Shown here piece after piece: positions 22,211 through 36,338 of a stretch of 64,000 nt of DNA; the first letter of the stretch is position 1, and the number at the start of each line of letters is the position of its first letter. The translations under genes and the position numbers were made by a program. The notes below the pieces were generated by a model, which worked only from the letters and a program-made list of their open reading frames with translations, was not told the origin of the DNA and made no database searches. The stretch lies in assembly GCF_000471905.2 (NCBI RefSeq), contig NW_006498137.1:890957-954956 (forward strand), written 5' to 3'. This stretch comes from Amborella trichopoda (taxonomy: Eukaryota; Streptophyta; Magnoliopsida; Amborellales; Amborellaceae).

Positions 22211-24960
22211 GAGCTTCATATGGATCGAGCTATCTGAAAGCGAAGCTCTAGGATGCAAAAGTACTACTGTTGGATGGAATCCTCGCATACAAAATGAAGA
22301 TAAATTGTCTCCTCTACCTGAGTTTAACAAAGCAGTGCCATGGCTGAAAAAGAGTTCGTACTTGGCTGAAGCTCCCTCTATGGCTGTGCTGATCTTTGAG
22401 GACTAGTTAACGACTCTTGCTGCCGCATCTCAGAATGGGGTAGCCAAGTCAGTGAATCTCCAACCGTCAAAATAAGGCGTACCTCCAAACTATGTCATGC
22501 ACTGTTGTTATTGAAAATTTTAAGGACGGCTTGAGAATCTATTTTCATTTTTAATTATAAAATTTCAAATTTCAAAAATAGTTCAAATAAAGCAGATCTA
22601 TAACCGCTTGCGATATGTAATATTTTTGGGACCTGCTATCTCTATTCTTCCTTTTTTTTTCTCTTTATTCCATATCCATATATCTCAATGTTGAGGCAAT
22701 CAAGTAGATGGTTTTCTATTTCCATTCTAACCCTTTTCCAATGGCTTTTTGAGGTGCACTTTGACTCTATTATCTAAGATGCCAACCTTATATAAATTTT
22801 TTCCTAAAAATATTGGAGCTAAGATTCTCCTACAGCCACATATTCCCTACCATGTATGATACACTAGTTGGAAGTAAGCTAACTAGGCTTAATAAAGAGA
22901 ATGAAATGGAGTTAAAAAAAATTATATAAAACAACAAGGAGGCAGAGGGCTCATTCTTCTCTATCAAGTTATTTGTGTTCCTCATTTCTGGTAAAAAACC
23001 ATAGTTAAAAAAATAGTTAAAAAGGCCCAGATGGTGTTTAATAAAAAATTGTGTACTTTAGGTTGGCCTGCAAGGTTTCATTGTGATGAAATTGTAAAAA
23101 GTGATTGATTATTTTTTTTGGATCATGTACCCGATATTCAAATTAGTTACTGTTTATCTTTTTATTTCTCTGGATTCCTCGTGTTCGGGCTTCTTTATAT
23201 TTGCCGGATTTGCAATGCATGGATAGAGAGAGAGAGATCCAATTGTGGGTATGTACATAAAGAGAGAGGGAGGGAGGAGGGGCCCAACCTCGATTTTTTG
23301 TGGGGATTCGAAATGTGTGCGTTTTGATGTGTGCTTTTTCAGAGAGAGAGAGAGAGAGATAGAGGCCGTACTTGGAGAGGGTATGGACACTGAAGTCTGC
23401 TTTTGTTTAATATATGGAGTATGTTGTGTGTGTTAAGTGTCTTTCTTTGTCTTTACTATGTACTATATATAATCAGTGTTGGTTCAACTTGGAATGGAAT
23501 CAATCGAGTAAATCAAAATCGGTTACTGGTTGAGTTAGTTTTGTCCGATTTAGGTGATCCGGTCAGTTATTTTTAAATTTTTTTAAAAAATATATATAAA
23601 ATACCAAAAAATTAAGGATTTGTTTGTAAGGTGTTTTTAACTGTTTTTTATTATTTTGGTAAAAACTGAAATGTATTTTGTCAACGAAAACTTCTTTTTA
23701 TAACTTTTCTTCTTTTTTATAGTATTTTTAAATAACCCTTGGACACATGGATTTTTTTACTTCTCAACTTCATTTAGATGTGTTTTGTCTAATTATGCTT
23801 TAAATGTACATTTCATATTTTTTTAGAATTTTTTTGTATTCCTTTAATCTTTTAACGCTTTTCGACTGTCCGAGACCTATCCAATTAAGACGGGTGAATT
23901 TGCCGGTTTCCGAGTTATTCAGACCCAGCCCATGGCCAATTTCAAGGTCTAGTTCGATTTTGTTGAACACTGCATAAGATTATATAAAAAACAGGCGTAT
24001 AATTTTTATCTCCAAATAATTAGTTTTTGAAAAATATCTCCATACTTTCTATTTTTAAGTTTCATTTCACAATAGACTCAAGGTTTTAAAAGATATATTA
24101 AGACATAAAAATTGTAGATTTTATTTAATTTAAACCTGTTTTTTTAGGCCAAACAAATCTAAAAAGACATATCTTCTCTCTCTCGCCCATTACCCCTCTC
24201 AATCTCTCTCCCTCTCGGTGCCCATTACGTCTCTCTTGCCTGTCAAAAGAACTCACGGCATCCAAGCTCTTCAATTTCTCACTCCAAAACAAAATCTTTC
24301 ACCCATCTCTCTCTTTTGGGAAACTAGTTTATTAGTAAGGCAAACCTCATCTTAGACTATTATGATCTCCCTTTCTATTGATGGCAGAAAATAACCACTG
24401 AAATTCTCAGAGAGAAAGTGCCTTTCTCTCTCTAAATTCTCTTATTCTTCTAAGTTCTAACAATTGAGCCAGCATTGAGAGAGAGAATGCATGGTTCTAT
24501 AATATCAAAACCCGAAACCCCACTAAAACTATTACAACTACCTCTATATTGATAGCTAATAATAAACACGGAACGGGTCTTTGGTCACGCTACTAAGATT
24601 GGACCAAGCTTACAAGATGAGAGAGAGATAAAGAACTTCAAAGCCCGGTTGGAATAAGGTGGTTTGGAGAAATTGAGAGAGGTAATGGGGAACGAGATAG
24701 GAAAAATGGGGGGAAGGCTTTTAAGGAGGTCAGGAGAAGATGTAATGGGCAAGAGAGAGAGAGTTTTGGGGGCTACCGATCCATGGTGGTTTTGGGGATC
24801 CGGTGGTTTTGGGGATCCATTAGGGGGGGGTTCCCCCCCCCCCCACCCCCAAACATAACCAATACATAACTGACTGGTTTTGAGTCCAAACCGACCGACT
24901 AATAACAAACTAGGCAGTTTTCTAAAAAACTGGGTAGTATTTTTAGAAAATGGGAGTTTT
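22211..24960. other. Spacer without a recognisable gene
   Basis: A short + frame at 22290-22405 (LSPLPEFNKAVPWLKKSSYL) might be a gene fragment but is unrecognised. GA microsatellites occur at 23223-23275 and 23341-23362. A G/C-run pair at 24823-24850 (seven or more G followed by ten or more C) can form a perfect hairpin. Other open frames follow from CT-rich composition. Confidence 0.45.
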
Positions 24961-24964
24961 ATTA

Positions 24965-26331
24965 GGAAAAATTACGTAAATATCCACTTTAGTTTACATT
25001 ATTATCAAATACTTTTTGTTATTATTGATATGTCCATTTTTTGGACTTCATAACAATTTTTTTTAGAAAGACAAAACTTCCTTTTTTTTGGTTTTTCAAA
25101 AGTCAAATTCAAGCCAATTTTGGTTTTTGAAAAACTTAAAATTTTTCAATCTTGTGGGTCCTCTACGTATTCTCTCTCTTCCACCGAAAAATCAATCTAC
25201 GTAATTTGATCATGGCCCAAAACATCTGTTTTGCATTGTGAAATACTTCTTCACTAGCAGAGTCATTCCATTGAACAACATTTGTGCACATTCCCATCAC
25301 TTTCTTTGTTTTACAGAGCTTTTTCCAGTGGATGCCGCATACTAAGGTGCAGAACTCCTCTCCCACGAAAGCACGATGGGTTTCCAAAATCCTGGAGTCA
25401 GAAAAAAAAAACGCAACGTCTAATATAAAGATTTAAAACAAACCAAAACACAGTGCAAGAAAACCCCCCTCATCTCTATCTCAACACCACGCAAGAGAAT
25501 CTCCCTCGAGAAAGAAAGGAAATAGAATAGGGAAAAGTGGATGAAAAGGATCAATAGAGAAAACCATGTACAAGACAAAAAAGCCGTAATAATCGATACC
25601 CAAGCAAATGTCACATAAATTAAAAAAAACTAAGCCAAAATAAAATGGAATACCAAACATGATTCTAAAAATGATTTCTTAATAAGCAGATATCTCATGC
25701 AAAATCTACCAACCTAACCCCAAAAAAAAATCAATAGAAAAAAAAAAGGAAGAAGCCCAACTTTCAAATTCAGAGATGATAACCCCAAAGTTCAAACAGA
25801 GAACCAACAAATTCTTAGAGATTAGAATAAGGGCTATGATTAACCCAAGAATTACACGATCAAAGAAAAGACCCGAACAGAACGAAAACTAGGCTCACAA
25901 GAATACCTACTTAATTTTCAAAAAAACAACAAAAACCCTAAAAAAAAAAAACGCCTTCAATTGATACCCAAGAATCCAAATAAATTGCGTAGACTGGTTT
26001 CTCGATGGAAGAGAGAGAGGTTGAGCGAAAATACGCAAAGGACCCACAAGAGAGAAAAATTTTCAGTTCTTGAAAACCAAAAATTTTAAATTTCAGTTTT
26101 CACCAAAAATTTAAAATTTTAGGTTTTTCAAAAACCGAAATTTAAAATTTTCAGTTTTTCAAAAATCGAAATTGACATAATTTTGGTTTTTGAAAAGCCG
26201 AAAATGGGTAATTGCCTTTTTTAAAAAAAAATTGTTACAAAGTCTAAAAAACAGACATATCAATAATAACAGAAAATATTCAATATTTTGATAATAACGA
26301 AAACTAAAATGGATATTTACGTAATTTTCCC
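24965..26331. mobile_element. Pack-MULE (Mutator-like element with captured gene piece)
   Basis: Left end (+): GGAAAAATTACGTAAATATCC. Right end (reverse complement): GGGAAAATTACGTAAATATCC. The inverted similarity continues for roughly 240 bp through TTATTATTGATATGTC(C/T)(A/G)TTTTTT(G/A)GACTT, ACAATTTTTTTT, and CTTGTGGGTCCT...CTCTCTCTTCCA. Long terminal inverted repeats, a short body and an internal gene piece with an intron acceptor are the hallmarks of Pack-MULEs. No transposase is present. Flanking 9-mers (GTTTTATTA left, TCTTTTTTT right) are not an obvious target duplication. It lies between the GTPase relic and the 27993-43842 gene. Confidence 0.7.
25215..25391 (-). pseudogene. Captured exon fragment of a conserved plant gene inside the Pack-MULE
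   Basis: On the - strand a clean acceptor (TTTCTGACTCCAG) is followed at 25391 by an open frame reading ILETHRAFVGEEFCTLVCG, IHWKKLCKTKKVM, VVQWNDSASEEVFHNAK and QMFWAMI. The style (cysteine pair, VQW motif, FWA) is that of a conserved plant coding exon, and I believe an uncharacterised plant protein family has this wording, but I cannot name it. Conserved-looking sequence stops where the terminal inverted repeat begins (about 25210), then a stop at 25163. Sequence right of 25391 may be the co-captured intron. Confidence 0.5.
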
Positions 26332-27990
26332 TCTTTTTTTATACTGTACAACTCACGGTGGAACATCAACACTGGTAATATTTAACAGCTAGGGAAAATG
26401 TGCTGTGCACATGCTCCATACATTGTAATCATAAGCAGCATCCCAATCTAACACGTGGGTGAACAGTGTTGGAGGAAGACTGGGGCCACCGAACAATCTT
26501 CCCCTTGTATTTCCCATAATCTCTCCATCACTAGGCGACTGATTGATCCAGCGATGACTACTATAATCTTGCCATTACCATGACCATATGGATCACAAAT
26601 ATTTCGGAATATTACTTTGAAATTTAAACAACTTTAACACTTTTTTAAAAACTTCAAACTTGAACGACCATGTCCTAAGCATGTCCATCACAATTTGGCA
26701 AAAACGGATTGTACATTGGCCAAACAAAGAGGTTTTCCCATTTAGACCTGTCCTAAGGTGTGTCTGAAACTGGATTGTCCATTAACCAAACAAGAGGTTT
26801 GCTAGTTTAAACCCATCCAAGTATTTGGGTTTTATATGCATATGGATTAGAATATGTCTAAACCATTCGGTTCATCTAATTTTGCAACTAGTTTTAATAA
26901 AGGGATTGTACACTCTAAGAATACTTACTTTTGATGTAAAGAAATCACAATCACTCATGTCCATTAGATATAAAGCCGATTGCTATAAAGCCTTTTGCTC
27001 GGGATTTGTCAACAAATTTAAAAAAATTTCTATTGAACTTTGAGCCAAGTTGCACACCCCCAACTCGTTTCCACATCCACCAGCCAGCCAAAGGTGATTG
27101 TGATCTCCTTCTACCACTGTGTACTTTCCTTTCAAGTAGCAAAAGAAAAGCAAGAATATTTGGTCAACCTAAGGGCAGACTGCTTTGTTTCACCACAAAT
27201 TCCCCACGCACATTCTCTTGGATCCGGCAAAGAAGATCGTAAAATGAATCCCCTGAATATGAGTTCTTGAGGAGGAAAAATGAAGTGACCCTCAGAGGAA
27301 AGAAAAAACAATGTTAGAATAAAGCCTTAGAAGGATTCATTCGACCCCAAAGTAAGTAAAGTAAGAACTATAGAAAGAGACAATATACTTTTGGTACAAG
27401 GAAATTACAATCAATCTTGTCCATCAATTTTCAAATTGGGTGATTGTACGAGCATCAATGACCAAACCCAAAGTTCAAAAAATACTTCCAAATGTCATGA
27501 CCCACCCAATTTGACATAAAATGGTTAGGAGTAATTGTACCTCTTTATAACAATGATAAATGGTCTCATAATATACAATCCCAAAAAGGAAATTATCTCC
27601 CCAATTTACTCCTCTTGGTCCAAGTGGATACGTGTGCCAAATTTGGTGCAAAAAAAAAAATCCCTAATGCCCTAAGAATGCAGGACAGACTAAATGATTT
27701 CCCAAAAAAAACATTAATGCAAATCAAACATATTTATGCACATTAATGGTCAGGAGTAATTTGTAGCATGATTTTCTATGGAAAGATGGCAAGAAGATTC
27801 CAAGGGCATTTTTCACGTTGCATACAAGAAGGCTAAGTTCCATTTCAAACATATTTATGCACAATCAACAAAAGTTATGCTATATAAGGAATTTCAAACA
27901 AAATCAACATCATTCTTATTTCTCATTCCGGCAGAAGGAAACTCGACAATGGGTTTGAATTCTTACCTCTTCCCGGGTGAAAAAAGCTCA
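26332..27990. other. Spacer downstream of the - strand gene
   Basis: No gene recognised. Two related segments (26935-26985 and 27383-27440: AA(G/A)GAAAT(C/T)ACAATCA..C.TGTCCAT) and the dispersed-repeat copy at 27480-27590 point to small non-autonomous elements. The stretch 27600-27992 would include the 3' untranslated region of the gene that ends at 27993. Confidence 0.4.
27480..27590. repeat. Dispersed repeat, copy 2
   Basis: Matches 9865-9965 in order: CCAATTTGACAT, TTAGGAGTAATTGTA, GATAAATGGTCTCATAATATACAATCCC. Confidence 0.5.
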
Positions 27991-27992
27991 TA

Positions 27993-30900
27993 TCATGTTG
28001 AAACAGTGGAGAAATATGTACATAGAACAATCTTCTCATTCTCAGCAATTGATACCTCTTTCCTGTAAGGGACACCAAATTAAACATTTTTTGTTACAAT
28101 CTTCTCAGATTTCATTTAAATAATTTAAAATAACCAGCGACTGAATTTACCTAATAGTAAAAGAACACCCCTCTAGATATGCCAGACAATATATCTAATC
28201 AGAGGAGTCATTTCAGTGGGCAAAACCATTCATGCATGTCTATATCTCAAAGGGCAAATCAAAGACACAAGTTGAGAATCCAAGCTGCCAAATTGTAAAG
28301 TCCAAAAATGCAGTACTAAACAAGAACGAAGTCGAGAAAAGGGAAAAATCATGTCAATTCTCAAAAACATCCGAAAGGATTCAGAACCGTGGGCTGATAA
28401 CAATTTATTAGGCACATATTATGTAAAATTCGACATTTGTACTATAGAATTTTAACGATGTTTCTACACAATTGTTTTTTATTAAAATCTCGTGTTTACT
28501 TATGTAGAGATAATTTTGTAAAAAATTTATTGCTTATTCACGAGATCATTAGATGGGAACTTATTAATGGTGTTTAGTTTTCACTGAAATAGTAATATTC
28601 TCTGCCACTTCCAAGTTCACAAAATCTTTAATCAACTTCAAGTCTTCAACAAGCCATTATGGATTATGGGTAACATGAACATAGCTCTCAAAGGCAAGAA
28701 AGTGTGCACAAATGCAGACACACAGGCTGACTGGATCTTATAAAGTGCCATTACAGCAGCTTTATATGTGTGCCCATTATATTGGTCTCCAGTGCTGCAC
28801 CAATAGCTAAAGAATAAATTCAATTAAGCTAGAAGATTGGAGGACAATAATCCAGTCACATTGCACAAAAGCAGAAAAAATTCAGGAATTCTAGAAGAAT
28901 GGTTTTAACATACCATGGTGGATGAATACGAATCAACTTTCCAATTTCTATTTCTACATCCATGCAGATCCTTGAACTAAAAATAACAGTCCCAAAGCTT
29001 TCTCCGACATCTTCTATGTTTTGTGAGCTCTTAATGCCCTGACAGCTCTGCAAAAATGAGGGGAGCACGATACAGTGGACTACACAAAAGATGGAACTGA
29101 AAATAATTTCTCAAATTACGTAAAGCGGTCTGGAATTTAAACTAGGTCCAATCAATAGAAAATTGCACCAAGGAAAATGTAGTACTCAAAAACCCACAAA
29201 GATAAAATCAGGTTAATACCAGATCAGAGTGGCCAGCTTGACCTTCATACATAAACCATATTGGATAGCAGTTCAAAGGTATAGGTTACTAAAAGGGGAC
29301 AACCGGACCCCAAGTCCAAACTAGGCATGTTTCATTGATATGGTTGGGTTGCTCAAAACAAGGGCTGATAACAGGGTAGGCCTATGTTGCAGCCCATTAC
29401 ACATAAGGGTGCACATGCATACACCCTTATGCATGAAATGCCCAGAGAATGCATCATAGGACTCTATCGAAAGTACCTCAAATAAAAAATTAGAAACAGT
29501 CACTTTAACTTCTGAGTATCCCAAAGATGCCCACATATTGACGTATCTAATATTCAGTCTAAAATGAAAAAAAACATTCCTTCTAAAAAGTATGAGTATC
29601 AGAAAGTTGATAAAAAATCAAAATGCACACCTCTGCTTTATTTCCAAATGAACAATGACAAACCGTCAATTTTGCTTCTAAGCATCTTGACAATATTCGC
29701 ACATCAGCAAATCTAGTTTCATCTGGAGAAACAAAGTTGCAAATTGCTAGAGAATTTGGTCAACTCCACTCACAAGTATTCTAAAACAATGCATCTCCTC
29801 ATGCATTAATAATTAGGATACATATAATACAAACTTACAATGAATGCCATAAAAGGAGCTTGAAAAATGGTTAGCAGATTTGTACCATGAGAATTTGTTT
29901 TTGCTTGTGACAGCTTCAAGAAATCCAAATGCTTATCCTTCTCATTTCTTATGATCTGCTGCAACCTCCCAAAATATCCAAAACTGCACAATGCAGCAAA
30001 TGTATTTCTTCCACTGTGTTATCTCACAGTTACTGAAAAATCCATAGCCAAAGAACTTGCAATGTACTCTCACCTTTTCTGTTTGTTTATAGGAAAGACA
30101 GAACCGCCAACAATCTCTGGACTGACATTGAAGGCTTCCTGAAAGCAGTCCGCCATTGTTCTCTCTTGGACCAACACACTCGCAAATTTTGAATCGTTTT
30201 GGTTGCTTTCCTGAATATGGGCTTTTAATGTTTTCAGCCATTCATACGACAGCAATATTATGAATTGAAATCTGAGATGATAGGTTTTAAATATATTTAT
30301 CATCGACACTTATCTCTTATCAGAATGCAAAAAGTTTGAAGAAACCAGCCAGAAAAACAGATATGAAGAAGTCTGCAGAAGAACTCTGAAAAATTAAGGA
30401 TACCTCATCATCAGTTGACACCACGTTGTCCAAAGGCTCACAGGTGTCTTCATTGTCAATACATCTGTAAGCGAATGAAGATAAGGTTTCTTTCCCGGTA
30501 AATAATTTTTTCTTCCCCTTTCCTTTACTTACCTACAAACAGCGATATAGAATCAAAACCAATAATCATACTAAAAATAAAATATTGAACATGTACTACA
30601 GAAGTAAGAATGCAAACTGTGTTAGAAGGCCAATTTGGTGAATCATTTTTTTCATGAAGATACTGCAGCTGTTTTGCTATAGATTGTTGTGTTCTTGTAT
30701 GCCCATAATCCTCTAACTCAGCTAGCCCTTCAGAAAGCCCACACAAACGGTCATCCCTTGGAACTGATGGCCATGAAACTGCCTTTGTATATAACTGTGG
30801 ACGAATAGAGAACTTGAATCTGGATTTTCCTCTGCCACCTGCAATGGGAGATATATTAAGCGAAAGCTTCCATCATTTTGGCGAATGATATCCTGCATTC

Positions 30901-33900
30901 TATCTAACAAAAAGCGACAAGAAAATTTTTGTAATCTTCTTAAGATGAACCATTTTAATTGTTCTTGAAGTTACAATCATCTGTTAGAAAATGCCCAATA
31001 TTAAAAAATTCGAATGTGCCAGCCTATGCAGTTGGGGGGCTTGGCCGCCTAGGCGCTCGCCCAGGAACAAGTACAGGCTAGCCCCCCAGGGAATTTTTAG
31101 GGCAGGGATTTAGGGCCATCAGGGAGTTCTTAGGGCAGCTTTAGAGCCCCAAAGCCCCTGAAAATAAAGAATAAATAATTATAGAGACAAACATCATCAA
31201 ATTGCAACAAAACTCAGAGTACATATTATGATATAAAATTTACATAAACTGATCAAGTAACCAGCAAAATACATAAACTGATCAAGTAACCAGCAAAAGT
31301 CAATCACTAAAGCATGATGTCCACTGCCTACATGTGATGTACTTAATAACTTAAACGACAATTTTGTGTCATCACCACCCCAAATAAAATCTGATGATGA
31401 TTCCATGCCATCATCATCAGAGCCCCTTCCTCAACATATTGAGCACCATCCTTTGTCTCATCTAAATCTGCTTCATCCTCTCTCAATCCCATCAACCTCT
31501 TCCCCTTCTTCTCTCCCCACGCCCGCCCCCCCCCTTTTTGGCTTTGCGATTGAGATCGAGTGATCCGCATAGGGCTCAATGGTGTCCCAGCAGCCTCACA
31601 AACTTGGCCCCAGGTCAAGCCCTATCGAAGGAATACCTCATCATCCCCAGCATCAACTAGCCACTGGTTAGTATCATCCATATCGTCAACTTCAACAGCA
31701 TCGCTTCCATTGTGCTACAACTCTTGATGGCGCTCCTGCAGCTTTTGATTATGCTGAATGAAGACAAGGTCGTTCAGTTACTTTTGCTCAAATTTGTTCC
31801 TCTTCTTTGTATGGACCTATTAGATAAATGTTGAATGAAAACTTAAAATTTAGAAAAATATAATGTATGTTAGGCTAATAACCTAACTAAGTAAATTAAG
31901 TAACATTACCATTTCAAACGTTCTGAAGTTGAATTCACAGCCAAACAAGCTAAAAATCAGATTCAAAATATGTATGGCCATCTGCTGCAAATATGGGGGG
32001 CGCGTCCCCCATGGCCTTTCCACCATGCAGATATTTCACATACATAATGTATCTGTATAATTGAAATTTTATACTCAAATCATGAAATCAAAATGAAGAA
32101 GTTCTAAACTTACCAGGAGAGAGCTTAGACCTCTACCTTATTGCCAACTCCTTTCCAAGAGACCCAGTTGTGAACTTATACTTATCTAAACCCATTGTGA
32201 CCTTATCTTGGACTTCGAGATCAGGGTTGAGTTTGAGATTGCATTGGTGGATTGCTTCCATGAACTCAGTCTTGCTATGTATCTCATGATCAGTGTAAAA
32301 GTGAGCAGGGTTAAAGTAGTTAGTACCCTATTAAGTATAAGGGCCTCTCAAGCTGGCAGTTCCATTTATCTTCTATACTATATAATCTTCAGATATTCTC
32401 CATACTAGCTTCATCATTCCCAAAACATTTCTTGATTTCTTCCTTAGCATCCGGCCTAGCTTTATAAATGTGACCCACTGTGGGTTCCTTCTCAGCATCA
32501 ACCATCTTGAGTACCTTTACTAGTGGCTAAAAAACACATAAGGCATACTGAACCCCATTCCAAAACTGCGAGTCCATGACAATCTCCATCACTACATTCT
32601 CATTTGATCTCTTGGTCCACTGCGACTTGGTCCAATCCATAGATACGAACATCAACTTCCTCTTACGAGTCGCCTTAAGCACGAGGTCTATGCAGTGTGT
32701 TGTGCAAAGTGATCACAAAATATGCGGCCGCTATGCCATCAATAACTTAGCTGCCTCCATATTGCCTAAGTACTTAATGCTCACTACCTAGACAACTTTA
32801 TCCTCCCTCACCTCCTCTATGTACCGGTCCACCGAAAATGAAGGTCGCATCATGGAACTTCTTAGAAGTATCAATAGACCTTAAGAAAAATGTCTCTAAT
32901 GGACAATTCACCATCAAATTCATAATGCTTTTATTTCTCTTATCACTCCAATCATCAGTCATAATAGTACAACTGTATATTTCCCATGCCACCATGTGGG
33001 TCTTCAAAAAGTTATTAGTAAACTCAACCTTTTCTACGCAATGGCAACTTAAGCTCATAAGCAGTTGGGGCCCTATACGCTGGCCCAAATTGCCCCATTG
33101 CTTCCAATATAGTATAAATCCATTGGCCCTCTTCTTCGAGGCCTTTTATGCATGGGCCCCATTACCCTACTAGAAGATCCAACCTCGGCATATCTATCCT
33201 CTTCTTCTTCCTGAACTTGACAAATATCTACAATTCTGACAATTTCTTCATATCTTTTCCTCACTTGCTCTTTGTTATTTTTAACCCCCCTCCAAGTGCT
33301 CTAAACAGTGTTTGAAAAGTCATCGATCTGGATCGGATTCGTCTGATTTGGATCGAAAATCGTCTAAAGCGATCCGGATCTCGAAATATATCGGGATCCA
33401 TATAAATCGCATTTTTCAGCATTAATTTATAATAAAAGTTGTACTTTCCATTTTTCAGCATTAATTTATAATAAAAGTTGTACTTTCCTGTGTACAACGT
33501 CACACCATTGGTACCCTCCTTCCCTGTGCACACGTCACACACAGGGAATTGGAAGCATTTGATAGGGAATTAAAAATCATATGATATGGAAGCATTTTCT
33601 AATAACGTTTAATCATGTCTACTGCAATATTATAATTAATAATTATACATTGATAACCAAATCTTGTATTTTATTTATTACTTTATTTACATTATAAATT
33701 ATATAATGTATTATTTTTCTTATAGTTGTAAATAAATTTTTAAAATTAGATGATATTATAAGACATTTTAAATTTGTTCTTATTTGTATAGTAAAATAAT
33801 TATAAAATATAAATCAACAATTTCAATTTCCTTATATAATATTATAGCTAGTTAAGTTGTGATAATTTTGGATGAATAATGCAAATTAATAAATATTTAA

Positions 33901-36301
33901 TATTTTGATATGATTCTAATTTCACTTTATATGAGAAATTATTATTTTTATAATATTATAATACTATATTATAATTAATAATTATACAGACATCAAGATA
34001 AAAAAATGTATCAGAATTCACCTATTTTTACAAAGTAATGAAAGTACATAATGTATCACTCCTAACTACGTTTAGAAACTAAAATAACATTATTTTTAGA
34101 GATTTATACTTCATCCATGATAATTCTATGCTTATCATTTTATGTGATGTAAATTTAATTTTATGATTATTCCCGACCCGGATCGCCGATACACCGATCC
34201 GGATGGGTTTTTGGGGTGCCCGATCGATCCGTTTTTTAAACCACTGGCTCTAACATCTCTCTCCTAACCACAGCTGGCATTTGAGGGCATGAGGCCACAT
34301 CCCCTCTAACGCCAACTAAATCTTTCTTTAATCTGTTAATACTAGCATTACATGATTTCATACAAAATTTACACTCCACCCTATTCGTATCGATGGGTTT
34401 GAACTAGATCCGTAAACCCGGATCACTTTGCTTACTTGATCCAGTTGAAGACATTGTCATGACTCACGACTCATGACTAACAACAAAGCTCACACAGTCA
34501 CAGTGATTCATGGAGTATAACCTAATCAACAAACCTAAAAAATACACAAGATGAAAGTATTAAAGGGAAGAAAATAAAGAAAAAATTTCGAGTTTTGAAT
34601 GAAAACTTTTAAGTAAGCAAAACCAACTAAAAGAGACCACAAAAAATATATAGAACCTGGAAACCAATCAAAAAATAAACTACACAATGTGCAAACCAAA
34701 TGAAATATAAAAAATACATAATATTTAGTTTTTCAATCTAAAAAAAATCAAATAATATGATATCAATCTAAAATAAATAATCACATAATATCACATAACA
34801 AAATAACCATAAGATTTGATTTGCAATCTAAATATTCGACAAATATTAATTTAATTTAAAGTTTCAAACTATTCACAAAGTATAAGCCCAAAGTGGAATT
34901 CACAAAATCTTCCAACTACAAACATGTAAAACAATCAAAAAAATAAAACAATATCAAATCATAACACATTATACAAACTTCTATTGAGCCACAATCTATC
35001 CAAAATTCTATATTTGAGTATCAATGACATGCGTACTTCTTCATCTAGCGGTCCTGGAATCATGACAAAGCTATAGAAAACATAGGAGGAAAAGATCTCA
35101 AAAAGTTAGGTCTCCCTCCAAGTTAGCATGTAGTATTGATATTTGATAGTAGCTATAGAGGCAATTTGTTGGGGTTTGTGGCCTTTAAAGCCTTAGAGAG
35201 CTTGTAAAGAAAAGTACTTTATAATGATTTGTACACTTCGGTGGGAGCGTACTATGACTGACTGCCTTAGGCCAGGTCATGTCCAAAACCCTTACCCTTG
35301 GGCTAGTGGCACTACCGTTGAGGATTTATTATGGTCATTCCTTGTTGTGTGGTCTCCTGTGTATGGAGGAAGGGTCAGTGAGAGCAAGTGTCAAATCCTC
35401 GATAAAACTTTTGCAAGGAAAGTACGTCGCATTTTAGGAAGCAATCATATATATAGGGGCATGTGTCCATGTGTATAGAAAGAGCGCCCTTTTGCACTAT
35501 ATGCATTTGACTTGCTATTAAGGGGGTCGGTGTAATCCACATACCAAGACTATGGTTCTTTGACTAACTTTAACGGGCCAATCATGAGTCCTTGCACTTA
35601 ACAGTGGATCGTGGCTCTCATTGGGTTAGTTTGAGAAGACATATGTGGATCATGGATCCTAGCATGGGTGGACTCCCTGATATACAGTTGGTTTTGATCC
35701 ATCAAGCTCCTATCTACTTCTTAAGTTATAGTGTTGTGTGTTTTGGATCCTTGTAAAACTCCATAAATATCGCTTTCAACTAAGAACGTGTTATTGAGAA
35801 TTTTGGATATTTTTTTAGAATTTTAAAACAAATTTTAATGTGTAAACTAAAAGAGTATTCAATAATTTTTAAATAACAAGGGTATTTTAAGAATTACAAT
35901 TTTTTATTAGTGGGACCCATGTGTAGGGGGCTGAGGGCCCAAGTCTCATATGTGGAGCCCACTAGGCCACACGTCCCATTAAGTGGGACACCACAAATTT
36001 TCTTGACACATTGTTTTAAAACTATTTTCTTAGTAAAAATATTACGATTCAAAATATTTCTTTAAAAAACATTTTGTGAAAGATTTAAGGGGATAAGGTT
36101 CCTAAAGATTCACTCTAGATCATGATGGTTGATCTTGGAGAAGTGGCTTAGATTAAATCTTCTCTCTTACCTCATAGATCACCTAATAATCCTAGATAAT
36201 GTTGAACTCCTAATCTGACTGGGACTCCCTAGGTTCTAGAATCCTATCAATAGGGGTCTCCCCTCCATTCTATACATCAAACATCTCCCTTCTCTCCACA
36301 C

Positions 36302-36338
<37 letters not shown>

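Noticed and set aside
24585-24908. 107-codon - strand frame
   Set aside because: No motif, spans homopolymer C/G runs; composition artefact.
27778-28068. 96-codon + strand open frame
   Set aside because: It is the antisense shadow of the last exon (27993-28062) and 3' region of the - strand gene.
28638-28823. 61-codon - strand open frame as an exon
   Set aside because: Lies in the last intron; the joined TG|G tryptophan codon between 28914 and 28062 shows it is not used.
29477-29558. Possible extra exon (GYSEVKVTVSNFLFE) in the - strand gene
   Set aside because: It has an acceptor and donor, but in the phase set by the preceding exon (ending GAG) it would begin ACT GAA TAT TAG, a stop. Skipping it gives a perfect phase join of 29631 to 29047.
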